The notes under the pieces: model-generated
The model's database searches: none
The model's input: only the letters and a program-made list of their open reading frames with translations
Told to the model about the DNA's origin: nothing
Shown here: positions 42,083 to 50,832 of the stretch, piece after piece
How positions within the stretch are numbered: the stretch's first letter is position 1
Layout: every line of letters starts with the position of its first letter
DNA from: DATBLZ01 sp036555065
GTDB lineage: Bacteria; Pseudomonadota; Gammaproteobacteria; Steroidobacterales; Rariloculaceae
DNA length: 64,000 bases
Assembly: GCA_036555065.1 (NCBI GenBank)
Contig: DATBLZ010000166.1
Location: 1-64,000 of the forward strand
Reading direction: 5' to 3'
Program-made: the position numbers and the translations under genes

Positions 42083-43984
42083 GTGCGCAAGTCCCACGCC
42101 CATTGGACGTCGGCACTGGTCGGCGCCGCGCTCGCGGCGGCAACTCTGCACGTCCGGGCCGACGACGAAGAACCTAAAGTCGTAAGAGACCTTGCCTACG
42201 GCGAAGTCCTGTTCCACTACTTCAAGGACGATCACTTCACCGCGCTCACGCGGCTCTTGGCCGGGCTCGAGCGCGACGAGCTGCCCTCGCACGCGCATGA
42301 CGCGGATCTTCTGCTCGGCGCTCTTTATCTCTCGTACGGCCAACATCGCCTCGCGGGGCAGGTGTTCGAGCAAGTGCTCGCGAGCTCAGTCGACCCGGAG
42401 CTTCACGATCGCGCGTGGTTCTTCCTCGCGAAGATCTGGAGGCAGCGCGGCTATCTCGCCGAGGCCGAGGCCGCGCTCGCGCGGATCGGCGAAGAGCTTC
42501 CCGAGGAGCTCGAGGGCGAGCGGCAAATGCTCCAGGCCGAAGTGCTCATGGACCAGCAGAAATTCGATGAGGCGCTCATGGTGCTCGAATCGTGGCGCAA
42601 GCCGAGCGACCGGTGGGTCGGATTCGCGAAGTACAACATCGGCGTCTCGCTCGTGCGGATCGGACGCGTCGAGGAGGGCGCAGCCGTGCTCGCCGAGGTC
42701 GGGCAGCTCGATCTCGAGAACCCGGAGCTTGCGGCGCTGCGCGACAAGGCCAACGTCGCGCTCGGGTATGCGTGGCTCCAGGCGAGCCGACCGGCCGATG
42801 CGAAACCGTCGCTGCAGCGCGTGCGGCTCGACGGACCGTACTCGAACAAGGCGCTGCTCGGCGTAGGCTGGGCGGACGCCGAGCTCGGCGACTACGAGGC
42901 GGCCTTGCGGCCGTGGGTCGAGCTCGGCCGGCGCGATCTGCTCGACTCGGCCGTGCAGGAATCGCTGCTCGCAGTGCCGTACGCGTTCGCGCAACTCGGC
43001 GCGGACAAGCAGGCCGCCGATTACTACGTGGCGGCGATCAATGCGTTCAACGACGAGCTCCTGCGGCTCGACACGTCGATCATCGCGATCGAGTCGGGCC
43101 AGCTCATCGACGAGCTTCTGGCGCGCGAGCCCGCGGACGGCTCGGGCTGGTTCTGGCACCTCGAGCAGCTGCCGCAGACGGCCGAGACGCGCCATCTCTA
43201 CGAGGTCATGGCGACGAACCGCTTTCAGGAAGGACTCAAGACGTATCGCGATCTCAAGTATTTGTACGATAACCTCGATCAATGGGTGGGCAGCCTCGAC
43301 ACCTTCGACAGCATCCTGCAGACCAGGCAACGCGCTTACGAGGAGCGTTTGCCGACGATCGACGCGAGCCTGGAACGCATCGATCTCGACGCGATGGCAG
43401 AGCGACGCCTCGAGCTCGAGTCGCGGCTGCTCGAGATCGAGCGCACGCAGGATGCCGTGGCCCTCGGGACTCCGGCCCAGCAAGAGGCGTGGCGCACGCT
43501 CACCGAGATGGAGCCCGATCTTGCGCGGCTCGGCAACGACGAGCGCGCGGAGGAGCTGCGTCGCAAGCAGCGCTTCTTCAAAGGGTTGCTGCTTTGGGAG
43601 CTGCGCCGGGATTATCCCGCGCGCCTGTGGGCCGAGCAAAAGAGCTTGCGCGAGCTCGATCGCGAGCTCAAAGAAGCGCGCCGCAGCCATCATGAAGTCG
43701 CGACGGCGCGCGACACCTGGCCCGAGCAGTTCGGGTCTTTGACGGCGCGCATTGCGGCGCTCGCGCCGCGCGTCGAAGCGCTGCGCGCGATTACGCGAGA
43801 CACTCTCGAGCAGCAGCGTGCGTTCGTGCAAGGAATCGCCGTCGAGGAGCTCCAAGCACAGCGCGAGCGCGTCGATACGTATCTCGTTCAAGCGCGCTTC
43901 GCGCTTGCTTCCGTGTATGACCGCGCGGCCGCGAGCACGGGCGCACCGCCCGCAGAATCGACCGTCGCGGAGGAACGCCCGTGA
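42083..43984 (+). CDS. Exported TPR-repeat protein with coiled-coil C-terminus
   Basis: A 633-residue protein from a GTG, three bases after the previous gene. A signal peptide ends near HVRA-D. Residues about 30-330 are tetratricopeptide-like repeats (FKDDHFTALTRLLAGL, LLLGALYLSYGQHRLAGQVFEQVL, AWFFLAKIWRQRGYLAEAEAAL). Residues about 400-610 are long charged helices with heptad-like spacing, probably coiled coil. No catalytic motif is seen. Its stop overlaps the GTG of the next TPR gene by four bases. It likely serves as a periplasmic scaffold for the ExbB/ExbD/TonB-like complex encoded downstream. Confidence 0.82.
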   Translation: MRKSHAHWTSALVGAALAAATLHVRADDEEPKVVRDLAYGEVLFHYFKDDHFTALTRLLAGLERDELPSHAHDADLLLGALYLSYGQHRLAGQVFEQVLASSVDPELHDRAWFFLAKIWRQRGYLAEAEAALARIGEELPEELEGERQMLQAEVLMDQQKFDEALMVLESWRKPSDRWVGFAKYNIGVSLVRIGRVEEGAAVLAEVGQLDLENPELAALRDKANVALGYAWLQASRPADAKPSLQRVRLDGPYSNKALLGVGWADAELGDYEAALRPWVELGRRDLLDSAVQESLLAVPYAFAQLGADKQAADYYVAAINAFNDELLRLDTSIIAIESGQLIDELLAREPADGSGWFWHLEQLPQTAETRHLYEVMATNRFQEGLKTYRDLKYLYDNLDQWVGSLDTFDSILQTRQRAYEERLPTIDASLERIDLDAMAERRLELESRLLEIERTQDAVALGTPAQQEAWRTLTEMEPDLARLGNDERAEELRRKQRFFKGLLLWELRRDYPARLWAEQKSLRELDRELKEARRSHHEVATARDTWPEQFGSLTARIAALAPRVEALRAITRDTLEQQRAFVQGIAVEELQAQRERVDTYLVQARFALASVYDRAAASTGAPPAESTVAEERP

Positions 43985-46803
43985 GCGGCGGAGCATTGCT
44001 CACGTTCATCGTGTTAGCGGGTCTCTGGCCGCCGTGGCCGTTCGGCCGCGATCGCGACAAAGAGGACATCGAAGGCACGATTAGGGAGCTCGACTCCGTC
44101 GCCGTCGAAGTCGACCGCAACGCCACGATCGAGAGCAGCGAAGCCAAGGCCATGGAAAGCTATCGGCTCTTTCTCGACCTCGCGTCCGAAGACCCGCTGC
44201 TCCAAGCCGAGGCCATGCGCCGTCTTGCCGACCTCCAGCTCGAGACCGGCGAGACCGAGCAGCTGCAGCGGAATCTGCAGGCGCTCGGCGGCAACCTCGG
44301 CGGCACGATCGATCTATACACCAAGTTGCTCGAGACCTACCCCGACTACGCCAAGAACGACCTCGTCCTGTATCAGCTCGCGCGCGCCTACGAGGCGGGC
44401 GGTGACAACGAGCACGCGCTCGCCACCCTCGATCGGCTCGTGACGGAGTTTCCGCGCACGCCGCATGCCGCCGAGGCCCATTTCCGGCGCGGCGAGATGC
44501 TCTTCGTCGATCAGCGGTACGGCGAGGCAGAGGACGCATACGCACACGTGCTCGCCGGTGGCCCCGATGCGCCGTTCGCGGAGCAGTCGATGTACAAGCT
44601 CGGCTGGTCGCTCTTCAAGCAGCTGCGCCACGAGGAAGCCATCGATCCGTTCTTCGATCTTCTCGACCGCAAGCTCGCCGCGGACGGTCCGAGTACGGAT
44701 CCCGCGGCCGTCTATCTCGAGATGGGCCGTGCCGAGCAGGAGCTCGTCGACGACACGTTGCGCGTCGCGGCGATCAGCTTCTCCTATTTGGACGGTCCGG
44801 AGTCGGTCTCCGAGCACTTCCGGGACACAGGCTCGAGACCGTATGCGTACATCGTGTACACGAAGCTCGGCGACTTGTATCTCGAGCAAGAGCGATATCA
44901 AGACGCGGCCGACGCCTATCACGCGTTCGTCGAGCTCGATCCGGAGCATGCCAAAGCGCCGCTGCTCCAGGCAGAGGTCATCGAGGCTTACGAGAAAGGC
45001 GGTTTTGCCGACCTCGTGCTCGAGGCGAAGCGCGATTTCGTCGTGGTTTACGGCCCGGGTAGCGCGTATTGGCAGGAGTTCACGTTCGAGCAGCAGCCCG
45101 AGGTCGCGGCGGCGCTCAAGACCAATGTCACCGATCTTGCGGCCTACCACCATGCGCGCGCGCAAGAGTCCGGCGACCCAACCGAATACGCAGAGGCCGC
45201 GCGCTGGTATCGCAGCTATCTGCAGTCGTTCCCGGACGATGCGAATGCGCCGCGCACGAACTTCTTGCTCGGCGAGGTGCTGTACGAGAGCGGCGACTTC
45301 CACGGCGCGGCGCTCGAATACGAGCGCACCGCGTACGCGTATCCATTCCATGAGAACAGCAGCGAGGCAGGCTACGCCGCGTTGCTCGCCTATTCCGAGC
45401 ACGAAAAGAAGTTGACCGACGCGGTCGCGCGGGCCGAATGGCATCGCGCAGGTATCGAGAGCGCACTGCGCTTTGCCGGCGCCTACCCGGAGCACGAGCA
45501 GGCCGCGGCAGTGCAGACCGACGCCGCCGAGAAGCTCTTCGCGCTCGGCGATTTCGTGCGCGCGCGCGACGTCGCGACGGGCGTGACGCAGCGCGCCGTC
45601 CCGCCGAGCAGGGACCTCTTGAGGACTGCCTGGACGGTCGTTGCGCACTCCGAATTCGATCTCGGCAACTTCGCGAGTGCCGAAACCGCGTACACGACCT
45701 TGATTCCGTTCGTGCCGGTCGACGATCCCGAGCGCGGCCAAGTTACCGAGCGCATCGCTTCGTCGATCTACAAGCAGGGCGAGCAGGCGCGGGCCGCGGG
45801 CGATACCTATGGAGCCGTCGGGCACTTTTTACGCGTTGGTGCCGCAGTGCCGAGCTCGCCGATTCGCCCGACGGCGGAATACGACGCGGCCGCGGCACTG
45901 ATCCAAGCCGGCGACTGGGGCCGCGCGGCGCAGGTTCTCGAAGAGTTTCGTGCGCGTTATCCGAACCATGAGCTCGCGGCCGAAGCGACCGCGAGCCTGG
46001 CGGTCGCCTACGTGGAGACCGGCGACGGCGTGCGCGCGGCGTCGGAGTTCGAGCGCATCGCCGAAGGCACGGGCACCGACGACGTGAAGAAGGAAGCGCT
46101 GTGGCGCGCGGCCGAGCTCTATGAGAAGGCCGGGCAAGGGCCCGCTGCGACGGCGACGTTGACGCGGTACGTCGAGCGCTATCCACGCCCGACGGCGCCC
46201 GCAATCGAGGCGCAGGAACGGCTCGTGCAACTAGCCGAAGCGAGCGGCGATTACGGCGCGCGCACACGTTGGATGTTGGCGATCGTCGCGACCGATGCGG
46301 CCGCGGGCGAGGAACGTACGGACCGCACGCGTTACCTCGCGGCCAAGTCGCAGCTCGCGCTCGCCGAGCCCACACGGGAAGCGTTTCGCGGCGCGCGGCT
46401 CGTGATCCCGCTCGAGGACAGCCTCAAGATCAAGCGTGAGCGCATGGAGCTTGCGCTGGCCGCTTATGGGAAGGCGGCCGATTACGGCGTTGCCGAGGTG
46501 ACGACTGCGGCGACTTATGAGATCGCCGAGATCTATCACCAACTGAGCCGCGATCTTTTCGATTCAGAGCGGCCGGCGGAGCTGTCCCAGGAAGAGCTCG
46601 AGCAATACGACATCCTGCTCGAGGAGCAGGCATTCCCGTTCGAGGAGCAAGCGATCGAGGTTCACGAGGTCAACGCGGCACGCACGACCGAAGGCATTTA
46701 CGACGAGTGGGTCGTCAAGAGCCTTGCGGCGCTCGGCGAGCTCGTGCCGGTCAGATATGCGAAAGAAGAGATCGGAGAACAATTTGTCAGCGCGATCAGA
46801 TAA
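43981..46803 (+). CDS. Large TPR-repeat envelope protein
   Basis: A 940-residue protein from a GTG coupled to the preceding gene. The N-terminus (LLTFIVLAGLWPPWPFG) is a signal or anchor. From about residue 55 to the end it consists of tetratricopeptide and Tol-Pal system YbgF-like repeats (KLLETYPDYAKNDLVLYQLARAYEAGG, FPRTPHAAEAHFRRGEMLF, YLQSFPDDANAPRTNFLLGEVLYESGD, RARYPNHELAAEATASLAVAYVETG). Repeats of this kind assemble multi-protein envelope complexes. The last 47 bases overlap the frame of the TPR lipoprotein gene. It is the largest component of the cluster. Confidence 0.85.
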   Translation: MSGGALLTFIVLAGLWPPWPFGRDRDKEDIEGTIRELDSVAVEVDRNATIESSEAKAMESYRLFLDLASEDPLLQAEAMRRLADLQLETGETEQLQRNLQALGGNLGGTIDLYTKLLETYPDYAKNDLVLYQLARAYEAGGDNEHALATLDRLVTEFPRTPHAAEAHFRRGEMLFVDQRYGEAEDAYAHVLAGGPDAPFAEQSMYKLGWSLFKQLRHEEAIDPFFDLLDRKLAADGPSTDPAAVYLEMGRAEQELVDDTLRVAAISFSYLDGPESVSEHFRDTGSRPYAYIVYTKLGDLYLEQERYQDAADAYHAFVELDPEHAKAPLLQAEVIEAYEKGGFADLVLEAKRDFVVVYGPGSAYWQEFTFEQQPEVAAALKTNVTDLAAYHHARAQESGDPTEYAEAARWYRSYLQSFPDDANAPRTNFLLGEVLYESGDFHGAALEYERTAYAYPFHENSSEAGYAALLAYSEHEKKLTDAVARAEWHRAGIESALRFAGAYPEHEQAAAVQTDAAEKLFALGDFVRARDVATGVTQRAVPPSRDLLRTAWTVVAHSEFDLGNFASAETAYTTLIPFVPVDDPERGQVTERIASSIYKQGEQARAAGDTYGAVGHFLRVGAAVPSSPIRPTAEYDAAAALIQAGDWGRAAQVLEEFRARYPNHELAAEATASLAVAYVETGDGVRAASEFERIAEGTGTDDVKKEALWRAAELYEKAGQGPAATATLTRYVERYPRPTAPAIEAQERLVQLAEASGDYGARTRWMLAIVATDAAAGEERTDRTRYLAAKSQLALAEPTREAFRGARLVIPLEDSLKIKRERMELALAAYGKAADYGVAEVTTAATYEIAEIYHQLSRDLFDSERPAELSQEELEQYDILLEEQAFPFEEQAIEVHEVNAARTTEGIYDEWVVKSLAALGELVPVRYAKEEIGEQFVSAIR

Positions 46804-47611
46804 CGTGCTTTTCGCGACACGCGGCCTGGCGTATGCAGCGCTCGGCGCGTGCACGCTCCTGCTCGGCGCGTGCGGCGGCAGCACGCCCGTGCAGCCGAGC
46901 TCGTCGGCGCGCACGGTCGTAACCCCGGCGCCGACCGAAACCGCGCCGGCGCAATCGGCCCCGACACGCACCGTGCCGCCGCCGGCGAGCGCGCCGCAAG
47001 CGAAGCGCGACGAACCCTCGCGACGCGACGAGCGCCGCGCGCGTGAGGCTGCGGAAGCTGCGGCCGCGGCCGCCGCAGCGGGCGAGGAGGTGCCGATTCC
47101 TGCGGACGTCGCGGCCGCGCACGAGCGCGCCGTGGCCGCAATGGCGAGAGGCAATTGGCTCGAAGCAGCAGTCGAGCTCGAGCAGCTCGTGGCCGTGCAC
47201 ACCGAATATCCGGGTCCGTACGTGAACCTCGCGATCATCCATATGCGCGACGGGCGCAACGCCGAAGCGCGTGCGGCTCTGGACAATGCGCTCGCGATCG
47301 ACGCGACGCACGCGGTGGCGAACAATCAGCTCGGCATGCTGTTACGCCGCGAGGGCGCATTCGCAGAAGCCGAGGCCGCCTATCGGCGCGCCATCGCGAG
47401 GGATCCGCAGTATGCACTCGCTTATTACAACCTCGGTGTGCTGCTCGATCTTTATTTGCACCGGCCCGAAGAGGCGCTCGAATGCTACGAGGTGTATCAG
47501 AGTATGCTGGCCGAGCCGAATCAGACCGTGGGGCGCTGGATCGTCGATCTGCGCCGGCGGCTCGGCATGACCGAAACCGCGACGCGAGTCGCGAGGGAGA
47601 CGGGCGGATGA
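46757..47611 (+). CDS. TPR-repeat lipoprotein
   Basis: Up to 284 residues. The lipobox LLGAC lies in the segment ALGACTLLLGACGGS, followed by a Pro/Ala/Thr-rich tether and an alanine-rich charged helix. Residues about 110-260 are TPRs (AVAAMARGNWLEAAVELEQLV, PYVNLAIIHMRDGRNAEARAALDNAL, NNQLGMLLRREGAFAEAEAAYRRAI, AYYNLGVLLDLYLHRPEEALECYE). The start is uncertain: ATG 46757, TTG 46784 with a good GGAGAA site, or GTG 46805 just after the preceding stop. Membrane attachment through the lipid would fix the TPR assembly to the envelope. Confidence 0.82.
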   Translation: MRKKRSENNLSARSDNVLFATRGLAYAALGACTLLLGACGGSTPVQPSSSARTVVTPAPTETAPAQSAPTRTVPPPASAPQAKRDEPSRRDERRAREAAEAAAAAAAAGEEVPIPADVAAAHERAVAAMARGNWLEAAVELEQLVAVHTEYPGPYVNLAIIHMRDGRNAEARAALDNALAIDATHAVANNQLGMLLRREGAFAEAEAAYRRAIARDPQYALAYYNLGVLLDLYLHRPEEALECYEVYQSMLAEPNQTVGRWIVDLRRRLGMTETATRVARETGG

Positions 47612-48039
47612 GAGCGATGCTGATATTCGCATGCGCGGTGCTTGCGGCGAGCTCCGTCGTTGCTCAGGAAAACGAAGCGCCGCAAACGGGCCGTCGACCG
47701 CTTGCCGACGTCGCGGACCTCGAGCCGGCCGTCGACGTGAGCCGAACCCCGGCGACTCCGCCGCCAGCGGCTGCAGCGGCCGCCGAGGCGCCGGCCGTCG
47801 TCGCGCGGGCCGGCCGCGGCACCGATACGCTCGATCTGGGAACTACGTCAATTACGGGAAATCAGGAATTGCCTAAGGTTCTCTATATCGTGCCCTGGAA
47901 GCGGTCCGATTTGGGGGATCACGTGGGACGCCCGGTCAACACCTTGCTCGATGAGGTGCTCGAACCGATCGACCCCGAGGTCTTCGAGCGCCATTTGGAG
48001 TATTACGAGACCCTTCACGGGGTAAGCGGAGAGGAGTGA
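47608..48039 (+). CDS. Small secreted protein of the TPR/ExbBD cluster
   Basis: A 143-residue protein coupled to the TPR lipoprotein by ATGA overlap. A signal peptide ends VVAQ. The middle is Pro/Ala-rich (TPATPPPAAAAAAEAP, about residues 48-63), and the C-terminal domain has a distinctive block, KVLYIVPWKRSDLGDHVGRP followed by LDEVLEPIDPEVFERHLEYY. I do not recognise the family. Its conserved-looking C-terminus and fixed place before the ExbB-like gene suggest it is a dedicated component rather than filler. Confidence 0.75.
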   Translation: MRAMLIFACAVLAASSVVAQENEAPQTGRRPLADVADLEPAVDVSRTPATPPPAAAAAAEAPAVVARAGRGTDTLDLGTTSITGNQELPKVLYIVPWKRSDLGDHVGRPVNTLLDEVLEPIDPEVFERHLEYYETLHGVSGEE

Positions 48040-48044
48040 TTCTT

Positions 48045-48734
48045 ATGGATGCCTATGCGACGGTCGTGAGGTTTTTCCAAGAAGGCGGCCTGTTCATGTG
48101 GCCGATCGTGATCGTGCTCGCGCTCGGTCTCGGCGTCGCCTTCGAGCGCTGGGTCTACCTCACGATGACGAGGGCGAACAACAAGCTCCTGTGGAACAAA
48201 GTGACGCCGTTCTTGAAGAGCGGCAACTTTGCCGGGGCGATGCAAGTCACCACGAAATCGAAAGCCGCGATCGCGCAGATCATGACTTACGGCTTGAATC
48301 GAGTCCGTTCGGCACGGCGGCGCGAAGACATCGAGCAGGCGATGGAAGAGAGCCTCATGGAGGTATTGCCGCGGCTCGAGAAGCGGACCCACTACCTCTC
48401 GACGTTCGCGAACTTGGCGACTCTGCTCGGCCTGCTCGGCACGATCATCGGCCTCATCAGCGCATTCACGGCCGTCTCGAGCGCGAACCCGGCCGAAAAA
48501 GCCGACTTGCTGTCGGCGAGTATCTCGGTCGCGATGAACACGACGGCGTTCGGCCTGATCGTCGCCATTCCGCTTCTGCTCATGCACATGCTCCTGCAAG
48601 CGAAGACGACCGAGATCATCGACAGCCTCGAGATGGCATCCGTGAAGTTCTTGAACGCGATTACCGAGCGTGCTCAAGAGTCTCACACGGAGGGTCATGC
48701 GCCTCGTTCGAGCGCCAAGGGCGCCGCCGCTTGA
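48045..48734 (+). CDS. MotA/TolQ/ExbB-type proton channel protein
   Basis: A 229-residue inner-membrane protein. The ATG at 48045 has GAGGAG eight bases upstream; an in-frame GTG at 48036 is less likely. Three membrane helices: about residues 18-36, 125-147 and 160-185. The family core LATLLGLLGTIIGLISAF and SISVAMNTTAFGLIVAIP, with the conserved Thr of the proton path, is present. Such proteins form a pentameric channel around ExbD/TolR dimers and turn the proton gradient into force on the outer membrane. Two ExbD-like genes follow directly. Confidence 0.93.
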   Translation: MDAYATVVRFFQEGGLFMWPIVIVLALGLGVAFERWVYLTMTRANNKLLWNKVTPFLKSGNFAGAMQVTTKSKAAIAQIMTYGLNRVRSARRREDIEQAMEESLMEVLPRLEKRTHYLSTFANLATLLGLLGTIIGLISAFTAVSSANPAEKADLLSASISVAMNTTAFGLIVAIPLLLMHMLLQAKTTEIIDSLEMASVKFLNAITERAQESHTEGHAPRSSAKGAAA

Positions 48735-48759
48735 GCAGCGCAACCAGACGGGCTGTTCT

Positions 48760-49260
48760 ATGAACGCCTTTCGTAAGCATCGCAAGCGGCACACCGAGGG
48801 CGACGAGCTCAACATCACGGCGTTCATGAATCTCATGGTCGCGCTCGTGCCGTTTCTGCTGATTACGGCCGTGTTCTCGCGACTCACGGTGCTCGAGCTC
48901 AATCTGCCGGGCTCCGAGTCCGCGAATCCCGACCAACCGCCCGAGTTCCAGCTCGAGATCACGGTGCGCGAGAAGCGCATCGAGGTCGCCGACCGCAACG
49001 CCGGGCGTCTGAGCCGCATCGAGAACATCGCTTCGGGCTACGACCTCGAGAAGCTTAGGGCCTTCCTGCAGCGCGTAAAGCAACAGTTTCCCGATAAGGT
49101 CGATGCGACATTGCTCCTCGAGCCCGATATCGAGTACCAGGCAATCGTCGAGGTCATGGACACGGTCCGTGTCGTCGAGCGCAGAAGCGAAGCGACCAAC
49201 GCGCTCGTCCAATACGAGCTCTTTCCGGAAATCTCGATCGGCGACGCGGTGGTGAACTGA
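48760..49260 (+). CDS. ExbD/TolR-type protein, first copy
   Basis: A 166-residue single-helix protein from ATG 48760. The cytoplasmic tail (KHRKRHTEGDELNITAF) leads to a helix at about residues 20-42 (MNLMVALVPFLLITAVF). The usual proton-carrying Asp at the start of the helix in ExbD/TolR (P-L-I/V-D) is replaced here: the segment reads NITAFMNLMVALVPF with Asn at the corresponding place. If so this copy may be structural while the second copy carries protons. The periplasmic domain (FQLEITVREKRIEVADRN, VDATLLLEPDIEYQAIVEVMDTV) is typical. Confidence 0.88.
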   Translation: MNAFRKHRKRHTEGDELNITAFMNLMVALVPFLLITAVFSRLTVLELNLPGSESANPDQPPEFQLEITVREKRIEVADRNAGRLSRIENIASGYDLEKLRAFLQRVKQQFPDKVDATLLLEPDIEYQAIVEVMDTVRVVERRSEATNALVQYELFPEISIGDAVVN

Positions 49261-49261
49261 C

Positions 49262-49789
49262 ATGAAGTACAGCGGTCGTGCTGCGCGCATGGAACGTCAC
49301 CATGCTCGCCACAAGGCGGGCGGCGGTCTTAACCTCGTGTCGCTCATGGACATTTTCACGATCCTCGTGTTCTTCCTGCTCGTTCATTCGGGCGATGCCG
49401 AGGTTCTGCAGAGCTCGACGGACGTGGTGTTGCCCGAATCGATCTCGCAGACGAAGCCGCGCGAGACGGTCGTCGTTCTCGTCACGCCCGACGAGGTGCT
49501 CGTGCAAGGCGAAGTCGTCGGCCGAGTCGCCGAGATCATGGCGAGAAACACGCTCATCATTCCGGAGCTGAAAGTCGCGCTTCTGAAACAGAACGATCGC
49601 GTCTTGAGTCAAGACGCGCGCGACGACATCGCAAACCGAGAAGTAACGATTCTCGGCGACAGGGATTTGCCCTATAGCCTGCTCAAGAAAATCATGGCGA
49701 CCTGCACGGACGCCGACTACGGGCAGCTGTCGCTCGCGGTGATGCAGAAGGATCCCGAAGGCGCGCAGTCTGCGGCGGTCGGAGGCTAA
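49262..49789 (+). CDS. ExbD/TolR-type protein, second copy
   Basis: A 175-residue protein one base after the first copy. The cytoplasmic tail is His/Arg-rich, then GGGLNLVSLMDIFTILVFFLLVH; the aspartate in LMDIFTI is the conserved proton-carrying residue of ExbD/TolR helices. The periplasmic part has LPESISQTKPRETVVVLVTPDEVLVQG and YSLLKKIMATCTDADYGQLSLAVMQ, the usual ExbD fold elements. Together with the first copy it would make a heterodimer in the ExbB channel. Confidence 0.9.
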   Translation: MKYSGRAARMERHHARHKAGGGLNLVSLMDIFTILVFFLLVHSGDAEVLQSSTDVVLPESISQTKPRETVVVLVTPDEVLVQGEVVGRVAEIMARNTLIIPELKVALLKQNDRVLSQDARDDIANREVTILGDRDLPYSLLKKIMATCTDADYGQLSLAVMQKDPEGAQSAAVGG

Positions 49790-49798
49790 CCCACGGCC

Positions 49799-50806
49799 AT
49801 GACGACCGCGGTCGCAATGTACCGAGTCTACGATCTCCCGTGGTCGACCGGCGAGGAGCAGGAGCGCGACTTCAGGCGCAAGCTCACGATCACCGTGGGC
49901 ACGGTGGCTTTGATCGCGCTGATTCTGTGGTTCTTGCCCGTGCCGGAGCAGCAAGCGGCCGACGAGGAAATTCCGCAGCGTCTGGCGCGCCTCGTCATGG
50001 AGCAGCAGCGGCTGCCGCCGCCGCCACCGCCGCCGGTAGTGACTGAGGAGCCCGTGCCCGACGAAATCGTGGAGCCCGAGCCGGTGCCCGTCGTCGAAGA
50101 GCGCGCCGAGCCCGAGCCCGAGCCGATCGTCGAGCCTCCGCCCGTGCCCGTCGATACCGTTCAGCAGGCGCGCGAGCGCGCGAGCGTCGCGGGCCTATTG
50201 CCGTTCGCGCAAGAGCTCGCGGCGTTGCGCGACAATGACAGCCTCGAGCGTCTCGGCCAAGCGGACTTGGTCGACGATCCCGGCGCAGGCGGCTCGGGCG
50301 CACCGGGCCCAGGAGCAAGTCCGGTAGCCGAGCGGTCATTGATCACGTCGCGCGTCGGCACGTCGAGTGGCGGCATCAACACGGCCGCGCTGAGCCGCAA
50401 TACCGGCGGCAGCGGTCTTGCAGGCCGGTCGACGACACAAGTCGAGAGCCCCGTTGCCGAGATCGGCGATGGCGGCGGAGTAGTCGGCGGGTCCGGCGCG
50501 GGCGCCGATGCAAGCCCGTCGCGCAGCCGCGAGGAGATCGAGCGCGTATTCGACCGCAACAAGGGCGCAATCTACGCGTTATACAACCGCGCGTTGCGCG
50601 AAAACCCGGCGCTCGAGGGAAAAGTCGTGCTGCGTCTGACGATCAGCCCTGCAGGCGTCGTAACGGCATGCGAGATCGTTTCATCCGAGCTAGGCGATCC
50701 GGATCTCGAGCAAAAGCTCGTCCAACGCGTGATGCTGTTCCAATTCGAAGCCAAAGACGTCGCTACGATCACGACGACGAAGCCGATCGATTTCTTCCCG
50801 GCCTAA
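49799..50806 (+). CDS. TonB-like energy transducer with AgmX/PglI-type C-terminus
   Basis: A 335-residue protein. A cytoplasmic start of about 30 residues is followed by a membrane helix (LTITVGTVALIALILWFL, about 29-46), then a periplasmic Pro/Glu/Val-rich rod (LPPPPPPPVVTEEPVP and onward, about 70-120) as in TonB. A Gly/Ser-rich stretch follows, and the last 95 residues (SREEIERVFDRNKGAIYALYNRAL, GKVVLRLTISPAGVVTACEIVSS) match the AgmX/PglI C-terminal domain, a TonB-like fold first seen in myxobacterial gliding proteins. It should link the ExbB/ExbD motor to an outer-membrane or periplasmic target. It ends the cluster. Confidence 0.85.
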   Translation: MTTAVAMYRVYDLPWSTGEEQERDFRRKLTITVGTVALIALILWFLPVPEQQAADEEIPQRLARLVMEQQRLPPPPPPPVVTEEPVPDEIVEPEPVPVVEERAEPEPEPIVEPPPVPVDTVQQARERASVAGLLPFAQELAALRDNDSLERLGQADLVDDPGAGGSGAPGPGASPVAERSLITSRVGTSSGGINTAALSRNTGGSGLAGRSTTQVESPVAEIGDGGGVVGGSGAGADASPSRSREEIERVFDRNKGAIYALYNRALRENPALEGKVVLRLTISPAGVVTACEIVSSELGDPDLEQKLVQRVMLFQFEAKDVATITTTKPIDFFPA

Positions 50807-50832
50807 CTGCGCTGAAGGCATAATTGCGCGCC

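Noticed and set aside
42386..43996. Open frame of 536 codons antisense to the first TPR gene
   Set aside because: The plus-strand TPR gene fits its neighbours exactly by overlap and repeat pattern; the antisense frame shows only leucine/arginine-rich shadow sequence.
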